From contig JASAOO010003352.1 in the NCBI GenBank assembly GCA_030849075.1, forward strand, positions 1 through 45,760: DNA of 45,760 nucleotides, in the 5' to 3' direction. A model generated the notes under the pieces. That model was given only the letters and a program-made list of their open reading frames with translations. It searched no databases and was not told the origin of the DNA. The DNA is from Zelonia costaricensis (Eukaryota > Euglenozoa > Kinetoplastea > Trypanosomatida > Trypanosomatidae). Position 1 is the stretch's first letter. Every line of letters begins with the position of its first letter. Both the position numbers and the translations under genes were made by a program. Below, one piece after another: positions 35,652-45,725 of the stretch.

Positions 35652-36236
35652 GGGCCGCGCACGCGCCCATGCCAACGGCGGCGCGCACGCCCGCCACGCG
35701 TCGAACACGAACACATGTCTTCCCAGCACGACATCAATTTGTCCCGTGCTTCCCTTATGCGTTGTGCTCCATACCCCTCACCCTTAACCTTTTTTTTGCA
35801 AGACGCTTGCGATGCCGGGAACTCCGCCCTCCCAAACAAATGAGAAACAGAAACACGTTCAAGAAGCCGCTGCGACGCGCCGCAGCGGCGTCGTCCCGGC
35901 TCCACCGCGCCCGCCTCTCTCCCTCCCTCGCCTCCTTGGAAGTGTGAGCCACAAACAACCGCGCCCTCGCCCACACCGACCACCTCGCCCACGCAACGGC
36001 CCCACCCCTTCCGCCGTGCAGCAACACGAGAAACCGCCGCCGGTAGCGCACCGTCGAAGCCCACCACTTCTCGCGCCCTCCCCTCCCGTCCCCACACTCG
36101 CCAGCCCCCAAAAAGCCAAGCGGACATAGCAGCGCTCACCCCACAACGAGGCACAGTGCTCGCCGGCAAACCCGCGTCGCCCGCGAACAGGTCCACGCCC
36201 TGCCACCACCCGCACCGCGGCCCGCGACCAGCGCTG
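35652..36236. other. End of the plus-strand unit, before the 5S genes
   Basis: This 0.6-kb spacer has the T run after CCTTAACC at about 35790-35798 and no microsatellites. It probably holds the MST 3' UTR and the zone where plus-strand transcription ends. No gene was seen. Confidence 0.55.
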
Positions 36237-36354
36237 GAGTACGACCACACTTGAGTGAAAACACCATATCCCGTCCGATTTGTGAAGTTAAGCACTTACA
36301 GGCTTAGTTAGTACTGAGGTCAGTGATGACTCGGGAACCCTGAGTGCCGTACCC
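36237..36354 (+). rRNA. 5S rRNA, copy 1
   Basis: The 118-base sequence carries the highly conserved kinetoplastid 5S core (ccatatcccgtccgattt, then gtactgaggtcagtgatgac) and ends in gtacccc. It contains the usual internal Pol III control elements. Compared with the trypanosomatid consensus as I remember it, helix II is changed on both strands (gagtg and cactt), which still pair. The first pair zone has an A-C mismatch at base 2. A T4 (36361-36364) follows as terminator. Identical to copy 2. Confidence 0.93.
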
Positions 36355-36360
36355 CCACCC

Positions 36361-36364
36361 TTTT
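36361..36364 (+). terminator. Pol III terminator of 5S copy 1
   Basis: TTTT lies seven bases after the mature 3' end. It is the minimal Pol III stop signal. Confidence 0.6.
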
Positions 36365-36444
36365 CCCCCCCAGCCAGCGACAGCGCGCCGCTACCCAGCC
36401 CGGCGCCCCGCCACGACTCGCAGCGCGGCCCGCGACCAGCGCTG

Positions 36445-36562
36445 GAGTACGACCACACTTGAGTGAAAACACCATATCCCGTCCGATTTGTGAAGTTAAG
36501 CACTTACAGGCTTAGTTAGTACTGAGGTCAGTGATGACTCGGGAACCCTGAGTGCCGTACCC
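36445..36562 (+). rRNA. 5S rRNA, copy 2
   Basis: No difference from copy 1 was seen over the RNA, and the copies are spaced 208 bases apart. The shared sequence includes about 17 bases before the RNA (gcggcccgcgaccagcgctg), so the unit was duplicated with its flank. A T7 run (36568-36574) provides a stronger terminator than that of copy 1. Confidence 0.93.
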
Positions 36563-36567
36563 CCACC

Positions 36568-36574
36568 TTTTTTT
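36568..36574 (+). terminator. Pol III terminator of 5S copy 2
   Basis: A T7 run begins six bases after the RNA 3' end. Confidence 0.7.
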
Positions 36575-36819
36575 CCCCGGAGCCGCCGGCAGAGGGGGCC
36601 ACGACGCGAGGCGAGCGCATCGCCCGGGTCCCAAAAGAAGTGAAAAGAAGAAAAAGGAGCAGAATGCGAACCGCGGGAAGGGGGGAGGAGCGGAGAGTTT
36701 GGCGGCGGTGAGGAACGCGGAAGCGCGGGTTCAGAGAACAACGAACGGGGAGGAGGAGGGGTGGGGCCGCAGGCATTTTTTGCAGAGGCGGAGGTGGGGG
36801 TCGCCACCGCCAAGCCGCC

Positions 36820-38376
36820 CCCCACCTCGCGGGCACACACCCGCAGAGCTGGCCGTCCCGCATCCCGACCGTGGACGGATGCAGCGGGCCAACCGACTCA
36901 GGGGTGGGGCCGCTGAGCCGGTTGCCGTTGAGGCACAGGCATCGCAGCACCGACAGCGAGCCCCACGTCGCAGGAATCGGGCCAGACAGCTGGCCCCCCC
37001 CAAGCACCAGCCTCCGCAACGCGCGAGGATGCCGACATAGCCGGCAGCGAGCTGCCCAGACCGTTGCCCGCGAGGCTCCGCGACGACAGCGCCGGCAGAC
37101 CGCCCCACGACGCAGGGGGCGTTCCAGTGCGCGCGTTGCCGCCCAGCCGCGGCCCAGCGAGACGCGCCAGGCCCCCGTAGCTTTCGGGCAGCGCGCCCCG
37201 CAGCTCGCCGCCGAGACCACACAACCCCACCGGCGTGCAAATCGCCCGCGGCCCGCCGGTGTTGTCCTCCAGCCCCTGGAGCGCCATGCGCGAGGACGGC
37301 GCCGGGTGCCCGAACAACAACATCTGCGTGCTGCGTCCGCAGGTAAAGCGCCTTCCGGTTTCAGTAGTTCGTACACGTCCCCAACGTCTGCGGCCTCGAC
37401 CCTGGCGCGACGAAGCGCCGCAGGGGCCGCAGCGCGAGCACCGGCCCCGCCGCCAGCCAGCCCCACGGCCGCGGCCGGAACCGCTGCTGCTGCTGCTTGG
37501 CGCCGGTGCCCCGGACGTGGCCGCCCGGGGGGCTGTTGCCCCCGCGCCCCCCTCCCGGTGGCTGCCGGTGAAGCATCGCATGCGTTTGCCGCTGCACAGC
37601 GCGTCACACGCAGCGCTCGGTCAGCGGTGAACTTGAGCAAGTGGTCGAATTTCCACCGGCGCGGCGCGCAGCCGCAGAACATACCACCGCCGATGCCCAG
37701 TTGGCAGTGGGGAATGCCGCAAAGTGACTGACCAACGGGCCAGGCAAGCCGGCTGAAATTCAAACGTGGGTAGCAGAGCGAAGTCGTGGACTTCCACAAA
37801 ACAGGAAGGGAACCCGCCGGCCGGTTCGCGCTCAGGTCGACCGTCCGCACGCGACAAAAGGTGCCCCACGCCGCCGGCAGCGCGCCAGAGGGGCCCCCGT
37901 CGGCCAGCACCAGCCCCACCAGCCGCGACGGGCGGCCTCAGCTCGCGGGCAGCGTGCCGGAGAGCCCGCCGCCAAGCCCGGGCACGTTCAGGGGCAGCAG
38001 CGCCACGCAGTTGGGAGACACACCGGCGCCCAGCCCCGGCAGCGCCGCAGTTGTTGCAGCTGCGAGCGCCCACAGCGACACCCCCACACGGGTTGAGGCG
38101 CACACGACGCGCGTCCTCGTGCAGGAGCCGTCCCCGCAAAGACCGCGCCCAGGCCCCACGCAGGCGTCACAAATCCCCAAAGGAAGGCGAGCGCGTTGGC
38201 TCGCCGCGATGCGAGGCAACATGCTGCCGCGACAGCGGCGACGAGGCGCGGGGGTGGGGGGGGGTCGCACACGCGAGGGGCAGCAACATCCCCACCAGAA
38301 CTGCTGTGGCCGCCTTCGCGCGCACCGTAAAGACCCCACCGCCGCAGCGGCCGGCGCGGCGGGGAGGCTGGGGCAT
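36820..38376 (-). pseudogene. Degenerate PSA-2/GP46-like leucine-rich-repeat surface antigen
   Basis: Pieces of a Leishmania-type surface antigen with leucine-rich repeats are read in order on the minus strand but in different frames. Met at 38376 opens a signal-peptide-like stretch (FTVRAKAATAVLVGMLLPLA) that runs to a stop. A second frame carries the N-terminal Cys region and ends in GLGGGLSGTLPAS before a stop at 37938. A third gives GPSGALPAAWGTF and DLSANRPAGSLPVLW, and ends that part in CGCAPRRW. Another frame holds GELRGALPESYGGLARLAG and GTPPASWGGLPALS. The third frame returns with GGGQLSGPIPATWGSLSVL, NGNRLSGPTPES and the terminal CGCVPARW. The LSGxLPxxW and CGCVP patterns are hallmarks of PSA-2. 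At least four frame changes make it non-functional. The protein family is only inferred from motifs. Confidence 0.8.
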
Positions 38377-39340
38377 CCGACTGTGGAAAGAGGGAGGCAG
38401 CGGCTGAAAGCTGAGAAAATGGGAAACGAGAAGTGAGGGGGGGGGACGAGATGACAGCGAGGCCCGGGGGGCGTGGGCCCGCTGTGGCGGTGAAACCCAA
38501 GGCAGGGGGAGCTCGACAGCGCCGCAGATGCCCGGGGTTCGGGGAAGAGAAGGTGGATGGGGGCTGCAGGCAGGGGACGGGGGACCGGGACGACGGTGAG
38601 CCGGTCCGCGGCGGAGAGGTGGGGAGAGACGAGGAGGGCCAGAGCCGTTGGTGAGCCGGCCCAGCTCCAAGGTCAAAAGAAGAAGGTTAAAGGACGGGGA
38701 AGCTGGGCGGGGCGGAGGGGACATGATAGCGGGTGGGCGGCGCCAACAGCGAGCGAGGAGGAAGCACAAAAGACAGAGAAGACGAAGAGTAGGGAGAAGT
38801 TATGATGAAGCCCGAACGGGGTGCACCTTGGGCAGGAAGGGGTGGAGACAGGAGAGGTGCAGAGTGAGAAGGTTTCAACGCAGACAGCGAACGTATGGCG
38901 CGTGGAAGAAAATATGGAGAGGGGGTCGGGCGAGGCGGCAAACGCAAACACAGGTCAGGCAGGAGAGAAACAAACGGCGAGGAGAGAAAAAAAGGTCCCG
39001 AGAGGGGGGGTTGGCAAAAGAGAACGAGAACAGATGCGAGCATTCGTGGCGCGCGCAGCGAGCAGAGAAAGAGGGGAAGAAATAGACCCATGCAGCCACG
39101 TGGCGAGTGCAGGGGCGGACTTGGTGGCGGCACGGAGGATCCTGAGCAAGACAAAGCGAGAAAACAATAGAGCCGCGAAAGAGGGGCGAATGGGGTGATG
39201 AGAATCTAGATGAACCAATGAAAAAACGGAGCAAAGAGAAAGAGAGGAAGAGGAGTTCACCTGACGATCGAAACGCAAATTGAGGCAAGTTGCCCAGGTG
39301 AAAACAAGAAAAAGAAAGCAAAAACCCTCTATTCTGGGGC
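38377..39340. other. Purine-rich flank upstream of the PSA-like pseudogene
   Basis: About 1 kb is strongly G+A-rich on the plus strand, so pyrimidine-rich in the sense of the minus strand, with no recognisable gene. Such polarity fits a region once transcribed with the pseudogene. Minus-strand frames translate to Ser/Pro/Leu/Phe low complexity. Confidence 0.55.
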
Positions 39341-41334
39341 GCCTGGGCGCGGATGCAGTATCCCGTTCTTCCCGGCTCTTTTTCTTGCAGTTTTCTTGAA
39401 AAGGTGGAGAAAAACACACGCGCCCACACCTGTACACAGACAACACGGCAGAGCGTCGCAAGAACCGGTGCGCGCGCCCAAATCAGTGCAGCAATTCTCT
39501 TTCCACTAAGCGCAAGGGGGGCGGCACGCATCGGGGGGGGGGGCGTGGGCGCCGGTGCGGGCAGCAAGCCGCGCCGCGCAGCAGCCGAACACCCCAACAG
39601 AAGCGCACCACTGGATGAAAAACACGGCGGCGCCGGGGGAGATCCCACATCACTTTAGAAACCCGCGCTGAACAGGGCCCCGACGCCCTTATCCCACAAA
39701 GGACTGCAGAAAGAAACAAACTGCGCAACCCCCCGCCCTGCCTTTAAGCCGGCAGAAGCCGGGTGCCACACTTCCGAACAAGGGCCAGGGCTCCCCGCAC
39801 CCGTAAGGCTCGCCCCGGGGGGGGGCAGGGGCGGTTGTTGCTGGGGAATCGGTTTGGGGGGCCCCGGCTTTCGGCCCCCGCGGGCCGGCCCGGCGGCGCG
39901 GACCACGGACGCCCCGGGGGCCCGGCCTGTGCCAAGGACCCCGGCGCGCCGGGCGGTGTTTCGGGGAGGGGGGCTTCGGGGATCCGACGGCGGGGATAGC
40001 CCGCCCCCCACCGAACGGGCCTTGAAGGGGCGCCAAGCCACGGGGCCGGCGCGCCTCCTGTTTGGGGCCAATGCCTGGCGGTCTCCCGCGACCGAGGCCC
40101 CGGCGGAGCGCGTTCCGCTTTGGGGAGAGGCTGCGGTTCGGAGAAGCCCACGTGCCCGTTTTTGTGTCCGCGGCGCGGCGTCTCACCTTATTCAAGTGCT
40201 TTGTAACGGAGAACAAAGGTGAGGATTCCGTGGGGGGGGGGGTCTCTCAACGTTTTGTGGCTTTCCGTTTGGGGGAACGCGGGTTGCAGACATCAACCGG
40301 GCCCCCGCCCCCAAGCCCCATTTGGTGTTGTTGTGCCTTTGCCTGATGCGGAATGGGCCCGAGGAAATCGTCGCAACGGGAATGGCGCAGGGGTCGTTTC
40401 CAAACCGAAGGGCTCTTCAGGCGCCTCGCGAGTCCAGGTCGTTGTTGGGACCGGGGGCACGCTTTTTCGATTTTTGAGTATCGTGCCTTAATGTTCCCCT
40501 TCTTTCCGTGCTGGACGGATTTGTTTTCTGTGGAAGAGGGTGGGGGGTGGGGTGGTTATGCCGCAGCACGTACGTCAATCGCGGAATGCCTCATTCATCG
40601 CGGGTCTTCATGGCAACCATCATCACCACAGCCCCCCAAACCAGAAAGGCGCAGTTTCGGATAGTGCCGCAGCGATCACACGCCAAGAAGGGGGCGTTCG
40701 TTGTTTCATGTCGGGTTTCGGCGGGGGGGTCGACGTCCCAGCCCTTCCCCCCAAGACCCGGGCCCCCGAACAAGGGAAAGGAGTTGGGGTGGCTTTGGGC
40801 CGGCATAATAACCGGCGGCGCCGGGGAACACACAGCAGAGTTTATAATCACCCAGCGGGAAGATTAGGGGAAAGAGAATGCTGAAGGCGGTGCGGGATAA
40901 AACGTGTATGGGCCTGGCCCCCGCGGACGCTTAAATACAGGCTTATCTTGGTTTTATGTTCTCTTTTGTTGAAGGGGACAACGCGACAGAAACGGTGCGA
41001 AGGGTGGCGGGGAAGGGGAAGAAGCATGGAGGGAGGAGACATTCAACACTGGCGACAAGTGGAATCTTCAAAGACTGGGGTCTCCTCACTCGCATGCGAG
41101 ATTCCGAGCGGGCCGGACAAACACGAAAACGGGACCGGGCCAGGGGGCGGGTCACTTTGGGGCGGGGGGAATCGTGCATCCCCAATGCCGACTGGGATCG
41201 CCAACCCCATCCGCCGGGGATCTGCTCTTTTCTTCTTTCCGATCCCGCAGGTTGCTGGGCTTCGGAGATTCCATTTGCAGTGCTGTATCTGCCGTGAAAC
41301 TCCCCAATTGCGCGGGGTACGCTTACCCCGGTAT

Positions 41335-41379
41335 GCGACCCCTCAACGGTGGTGCAAATCACGCCCTGGGCGGGGTCGC
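41335..41379. repeat. Nested inverted repeats (possible structured element)
   Basis: Outer arms gcgacccc (41335-41342) and ggggtcgc (41372-41379) are exact complements. Inside, ggtggtg and cacgcc can pair around a CAAAT loop. A separate 6-bp hairpin ggggta-cgct-tacccc lies just upstream at 41314-41329. This is more ordered than the surroundings, but no RNA family is recognised. Confidence 0.5.
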
Positions 41380-44300
41380 GAGGTCCTTGTCTTTTTGGCC
41401 TGCGCCCGTCGCCACGTTCCCGGCCGGGGGGTTTTGGCGCGCTGTTTGGGGGGCTGGGGGGGGGGGGCTTCCCTTTGGCAGGGTGGCCCCGTGGCCCCGT
41501 CTGACGGCGCCGGGCTTTCCCCCAGGCTGGTCGGGGCGGGGTGAGGGGGTGGGACGGGGCACACGGGGAACGGGTTTCCCCCGCGGCGTGTGCGGCGGAC
41601 GGGGCCTTGCGGATGCGCACGTGTACGTGCGCAAATTCACGTCAGCCGCGGCGCACGGTGCGCTGCTGCTTGCCCCCCTGGCTTGCAGCCGCACCCTCCT
41701 GCCTGCCGGCTTTGGGGTCTTGCCCGCTCCCTGTTCCCAGCCGCGCTGCGGTTCTGGGCATGGGGGCACGGCTTGTTGTGATGGTTGGGTCTCTTTCTCC
41801 GGTCAGCATCCCTGCCGCGTTTGCGAGGGGATGCGTGCACCCGCTACCGGCTTCGCGAGCTTGCGTGTCCGCTTGCGAGGGGCGAAGGGCATGTGCTGCC
41901 CCCCCCCCCTGCTTCCTTCCCTTCTGCCGAGGCACCTCTTTCACTGAGCACTACGCATCTGCTCCCGTGCACTGATTCTTCAGGCAGCACTTTTCGATAA
42001 GAACGGACCAGCTGGGCTGCTTCTATAGTCTTCCCCTCCATCTGCTTGTCGTTGGCGCTGCAGGGCTGGCGGTGGCTTGCGCAGGCTTCCCGCAAATGAT
42101 GCTCTTTTGGTTGTCTCTGTAGCCCCCCCCCCTCCGCGCACCGCCGCGCTTTTGCATTTGGGTTCCACTGCTCAGGCTGGATTTCCCTTTCCGCGAGCTG
42201 CCGCAGCCCCCTTCTCGATCTCTGCATCCTGCTGCTTTTTCTGTGCGTCTTTTCTGCATCTCTCGACGCGCTTTTCGGGTGGCTTGCTCGGGGGCACCTG
42301 CATTCTCTCCTCTTGCAACTTTTGGCCAGATGCCACCAATCCCTCTATGGAGCTGGTTGTGTCTGCGGGGCTCTCTGTCTGGCGAGCCCTTTCCTGCCTC
42401 CTTTTTGTGAGTCAGTACGGTGGGGCCTGGCCTTTTGTTCCCGCGTAACGTCTGCAGCATCTTCTGTGCAAAGGGCGTGTTTCTTGTGGTGGTGGGGCCC
42501 CCGGTTCTCTGCCGTATTCTTGCGGGCTGTGTGGTGGGTCGCGGAATGCGGAGACGAAGTGCGAGGCCCGTCCTCTGTCGAGTCCGCTCTTTGAAAAAGA
42601 GCACGAGGAGCAACTTCCTGGCGGCTCAGCCTCAAGCGGTCATCTGGCTTTCTGATGCCTGTGCAGAGGCAGCGCTGGTGTTCTTTTGACGGGCGGATGC
42701 AGGGGGGAGAGGAATTGTCGATGCCACAACCCGGTTTCTCTTTCTTTGCATTCTCGGTCTCTTGCCACTTTGCAACACATTTGTGATAGATCGCGTGCGA
42801 CGTTGCACGAAAGGAACTTTTACTCAGCTGGTGGAGGATGCGGCTGTGGTACGGCACGTTGCCAGTGCGTAGAAGTGGCTGGTTTGGGAACGCCTTTTTC
42901 TCGCGCGTTGTTTTTGAAGATGAGTCGGCGCTCTTGGGATGAGAACCTCCCCCCGGCGCAGTTTTGCCTGTCTGCGGTTGATCGCAAAAGTGAGCGCACG
43001 CTTCTGACCTGCGCCTTTGATGTTCGACTTCTCCGCTTCATTTTTTGCTCTTTGCCTTCTGGTGCATCGGGTGTGCGCGGGGTTGTGTTTTGACGGTCGC
43101 GGCGATCCTGTTGAGGAATGCAAGTGTGCTGGTGTGTTTGGGCGCGCAGAAGTGCCTCTCGAGAACGAATGCACGCTGCGGTGGCTCTCGACTTTCTCTT
43201 GCAAACGCGACGAAGGGTCTAACGTGCATTGGGGTTGATCTCTCCCTCATTTCACGTGATTCAATTTGTTGCATTTGTAACAGGTACCTCCGGGTGGGCT
43301 TCCATCGTTCTCGCTTTTTGTGCGCGCAGCGCTCCGCCTGTCGTTTTTCATAACCACTTCGCACGTGCCATCCTCTTTTTTTATTCGTCAGGCGTGTTCT
43401 GTGTTACCGAGAGTGGCAAGCAAGTTGCTTGTTTTTGGCTGCTTCTACCGGCGCTGCGCGTGGTTGCTTTCCGCTCAGCGCTTGTGTTAGCTCCTAGTTT
43501 TTCATTTCTAGAGCATCCCCCTGTGTGGGGCAAGCGGCGGGTGCGGTGGCTTGCTGCTGCTTGGGGCCCAAAGATTGTGTGTGGCTTTTTAAGTTTAGGT
43601 GCAGCGCGCCGCACGCCACTTCGCAGCGCCGCCGCCCCTAGAGTTCTAAGTGTGCGCGTCGTCTGTTGGCCCTCGCTTTGGGCGAGCATAGCAATGCTTG
43701 GTGCGGCGCCTACACTCTCTTGGCGCCTGCTGGCGCTGCGGCGTGTGGGGCTGTGTGGCTCTCCTTTCTGATTGCCGCAGGTGCTGTCCAATGCCGCCGC
43801 TGCTTTTCTGCCGTCCCAACTGTGGGGGGCGCCCCCTCTAGAGCCGTTCTGGGCACAGCCAAGGTGCCTTCTTTCCTTTCCACCCGACGTGTGGACGGTG
43901 TGTGGCGAGTCTAGCGCCGTACGTACTTCGCGACAAGATGATTTTTGCCTTGGTTTCCACCTTCTGTTCCTCGTCGCCGCGCCGCTTCGACTGTTGTTCG
44001 GATGGTTACTTTTCTTTGTCCCCCATTTCATCTTTTGGGTTTACAGTTTGTTTGCTACGTTTCGGTTTCCGCACGGCGCGCCCTTGGCTGCCGTTTCCCC
44101 ACAAACTGTCTGAGTGGTTGATTTTGGAAGGGGCCGCGACTGGGGTCAGGGGTTGGAAAAACACACGCGCGCACTCTTACACACGGGGGCGTGTGGTGCA
44201 AGCGGCGGTGGGGGGCTGGGTGCCGTGTCTTCACCCCTGGGGCGTTTTCATCGAGCCGCTGTGCTAGTATTGTGGTGTTGTTGGCGCGCCGCACTCGGGG

Positions 44301-44735
44301 CGGAGACGAGGGGGAAGGCGTGTGGCGTCAACGGAATTGGGGCTGGATCGCAAGCTGCCGCCCTCCCTCGTCCCCTTGGCGCCCCCGGGGTGTGTGTGTG
44401 AATCGAGTGGGGCGGGCGCGGGGGGCTGTCGAGTTCGCGGACTCCTTACTGAGTTGCTTGAACGAAAAGGTGCACGGACGCATACGGACTCCGGAACGGG
44501 GTGCGGATAACACCAGCTCTTCTGCATTTTGCCGCGGGGCCGGGGGTGAATTGGGGCGCCTTCGGGGGCCATTGTGGTGGGGTGGTGGTGGTGGTTTGCG
44601 TTGGAATGACTAGGGGGTTGTTGGGGCCGGCGCCCTCCGCAGTGGGACCCCTCGTGTGTCACACCGCCCCGCGGTCTAGCTCTGGCGTTTCGACGAGCCG
44701 GCGTCGCAATTGCCAATTGCAGCTGCGTGAAACAG

Positions 44736-44831
44736 GGGGTGGCGGCCAGAATTGAACCGCCGCTGCCCCGGGGCCGGTGGGTTCGGCGCAGCGGGGGCTC
44801 CTCCGCGCGCCCCACGAAACACCGCCACCCC
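44736..44831. repeat. 10-bp inverted repeat spanning 96 bases
   Basis: The arms ggggtggcgg (44736-44745) and ccgccacccc (44822-44831) pair exactly. On the minus strand the sequence ggttcaattct sits next to the 3' arm and resembles a Pol III B box. The interior does not fold as a tRNA and has no convincing anticodon arm. Confidence 0.5.
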
Positions 44832-45718
44832 GGGATCGCGTTCCAATTTGGTGGCGGAATCCGAAGGGCCCCACGGACCGTGTGAAGCGACACGCTTGTC
44901 AGCCTGCGTCGACTTGGTCTGCGTGTTTCTTCTGCTACGTGGTCCTCAATTCCAGTGATTGAAAAGCACCTTGACTCACTCTTTCGTCTCGTCTATGCGG
45001 TGCGCGTTTTTTTGCTCCCTTTGAGGCTACGGGGTGCACGTGCGAGGGCGGGCTTTGGGCTGCTCTTTTCTTTGTTTTCACGCTGGGTCACCACCGAAGT
45101 CGAGGCTGCCTTTTCTGCCGATGGCGGTGAGGGGTGTCTGAGTCGAACCGGCTGTGCGTTCCACGTTGCGCACACGCGGTCGACTGCACCTTTCCATTGC
45201 CGCACACGCGGGTGGCAAGAGAGGTCCCCTTTCCAGCGCCGCACCCTGACGTTTTTGAGACCTTCTGTTTGTGCGTTTTCTTGCTCTTCGACTCTGCTGC
45301 AGCGCTGTTGCTTCCCTTGTGGCCTCCTCCGTTGTCGGCTTCGCTTTTTTCCAAGAAGTAGACTCCGCCTCCTTTTGCGCTTTTGCGGCCTTGCCACGGG
45401 TCCTGCTGGGCGCCGTTGTGGTGCTGGGGAGGGGGTGTTTTTCTCTTTCCGCGTCGGTGTTTGTTTTCGGCCACCACTGTTTTTCGCATTTGCGCTGTTC
45501 TTTGCACAGCTTTCGTTTCTCGTTCTGCTCGGCCCCGTCGCGTCATCGGGTGCGGGGCCTGCGGAAACATGGCCGCGGTTGAGGGCGCAGGTTCCGGGGT
45601 CTTCGGGGGATGGGTGGTGGTGGTCGTCTGCGGGCGCTCTGTTTGGTCGTGTGGCGCCATCCCACAGTCCCTCGGGGGCAGGCAGCAGGCTTTGGGGGGG
45701 GGCGTCGCCTGTCGGCGG

Positions 45719-45723
45719 AAAAA
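45719..45723 (-). terminator. Pol III terminator of the edge tRNA
   Basis: AAAAA on the plus strand reads as a T5 stop two bases after the tRNA 3' end. Confidence 0.7.
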
Positions 45724-45725
45724 GT

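Larger units (their letters stand above)
39341..45718. other. 6.4-kb region without recognisable genes, shifted composition
   Basis: No frame on either strand gives a recognisable domain. The plus-strand frames are rich in Trp, Cys and Arg and the minus-strand frames in Arg, Gln and Thr, both signs of non-coding translation. A very GC-rich island covers about 39790-40060. From about 41900 the plus strand becomes T- and pyrimidine-rich and A-poor. CA/GT microsatellites are nearly absent. Several hairpins are present (41314-41329, 41335-41379, 44736-44831). No spliced-leader, U6, U2 or 7SL sequence, telomeric repeat or known retroelement signature was recognised by eye. It may be gene remnants or a chromosome segment between transcription units. 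Confidence 0.5.

Noticed and set aside
39689..40216. Minus-strand frames of 135-175 codons rich in Pro, Gly and Arg
   Set aside because: They are produced by the GGGGCCCC-type island; three frames look alike and none has a domain.
43229..43771. Plus-strand frame of 180 codons, hydrophobic and Trp-rich, in the right flank
   Set aside because: The T-rich strand yields hydrophobic residues by composition alone; high Trp/Cys/Arg content and neighbouring frames of the same kind argue against a real membrane protein.
39400..44190. Similar gaaaaacacacgcgc strings at about 39407 and 44156 considered as a dispersed repeat
   Set aside because: The similarity is about 16 bases inside A- and CA-rich sequence and does not extend; chance is sufficient.
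45130..45165. Reverse-strand ggttcgactca resembling a tRNA B box
   Set aside because: The flanking bases do not form a T stem (two mismatches of five), and no acceptor or D arm could be found.
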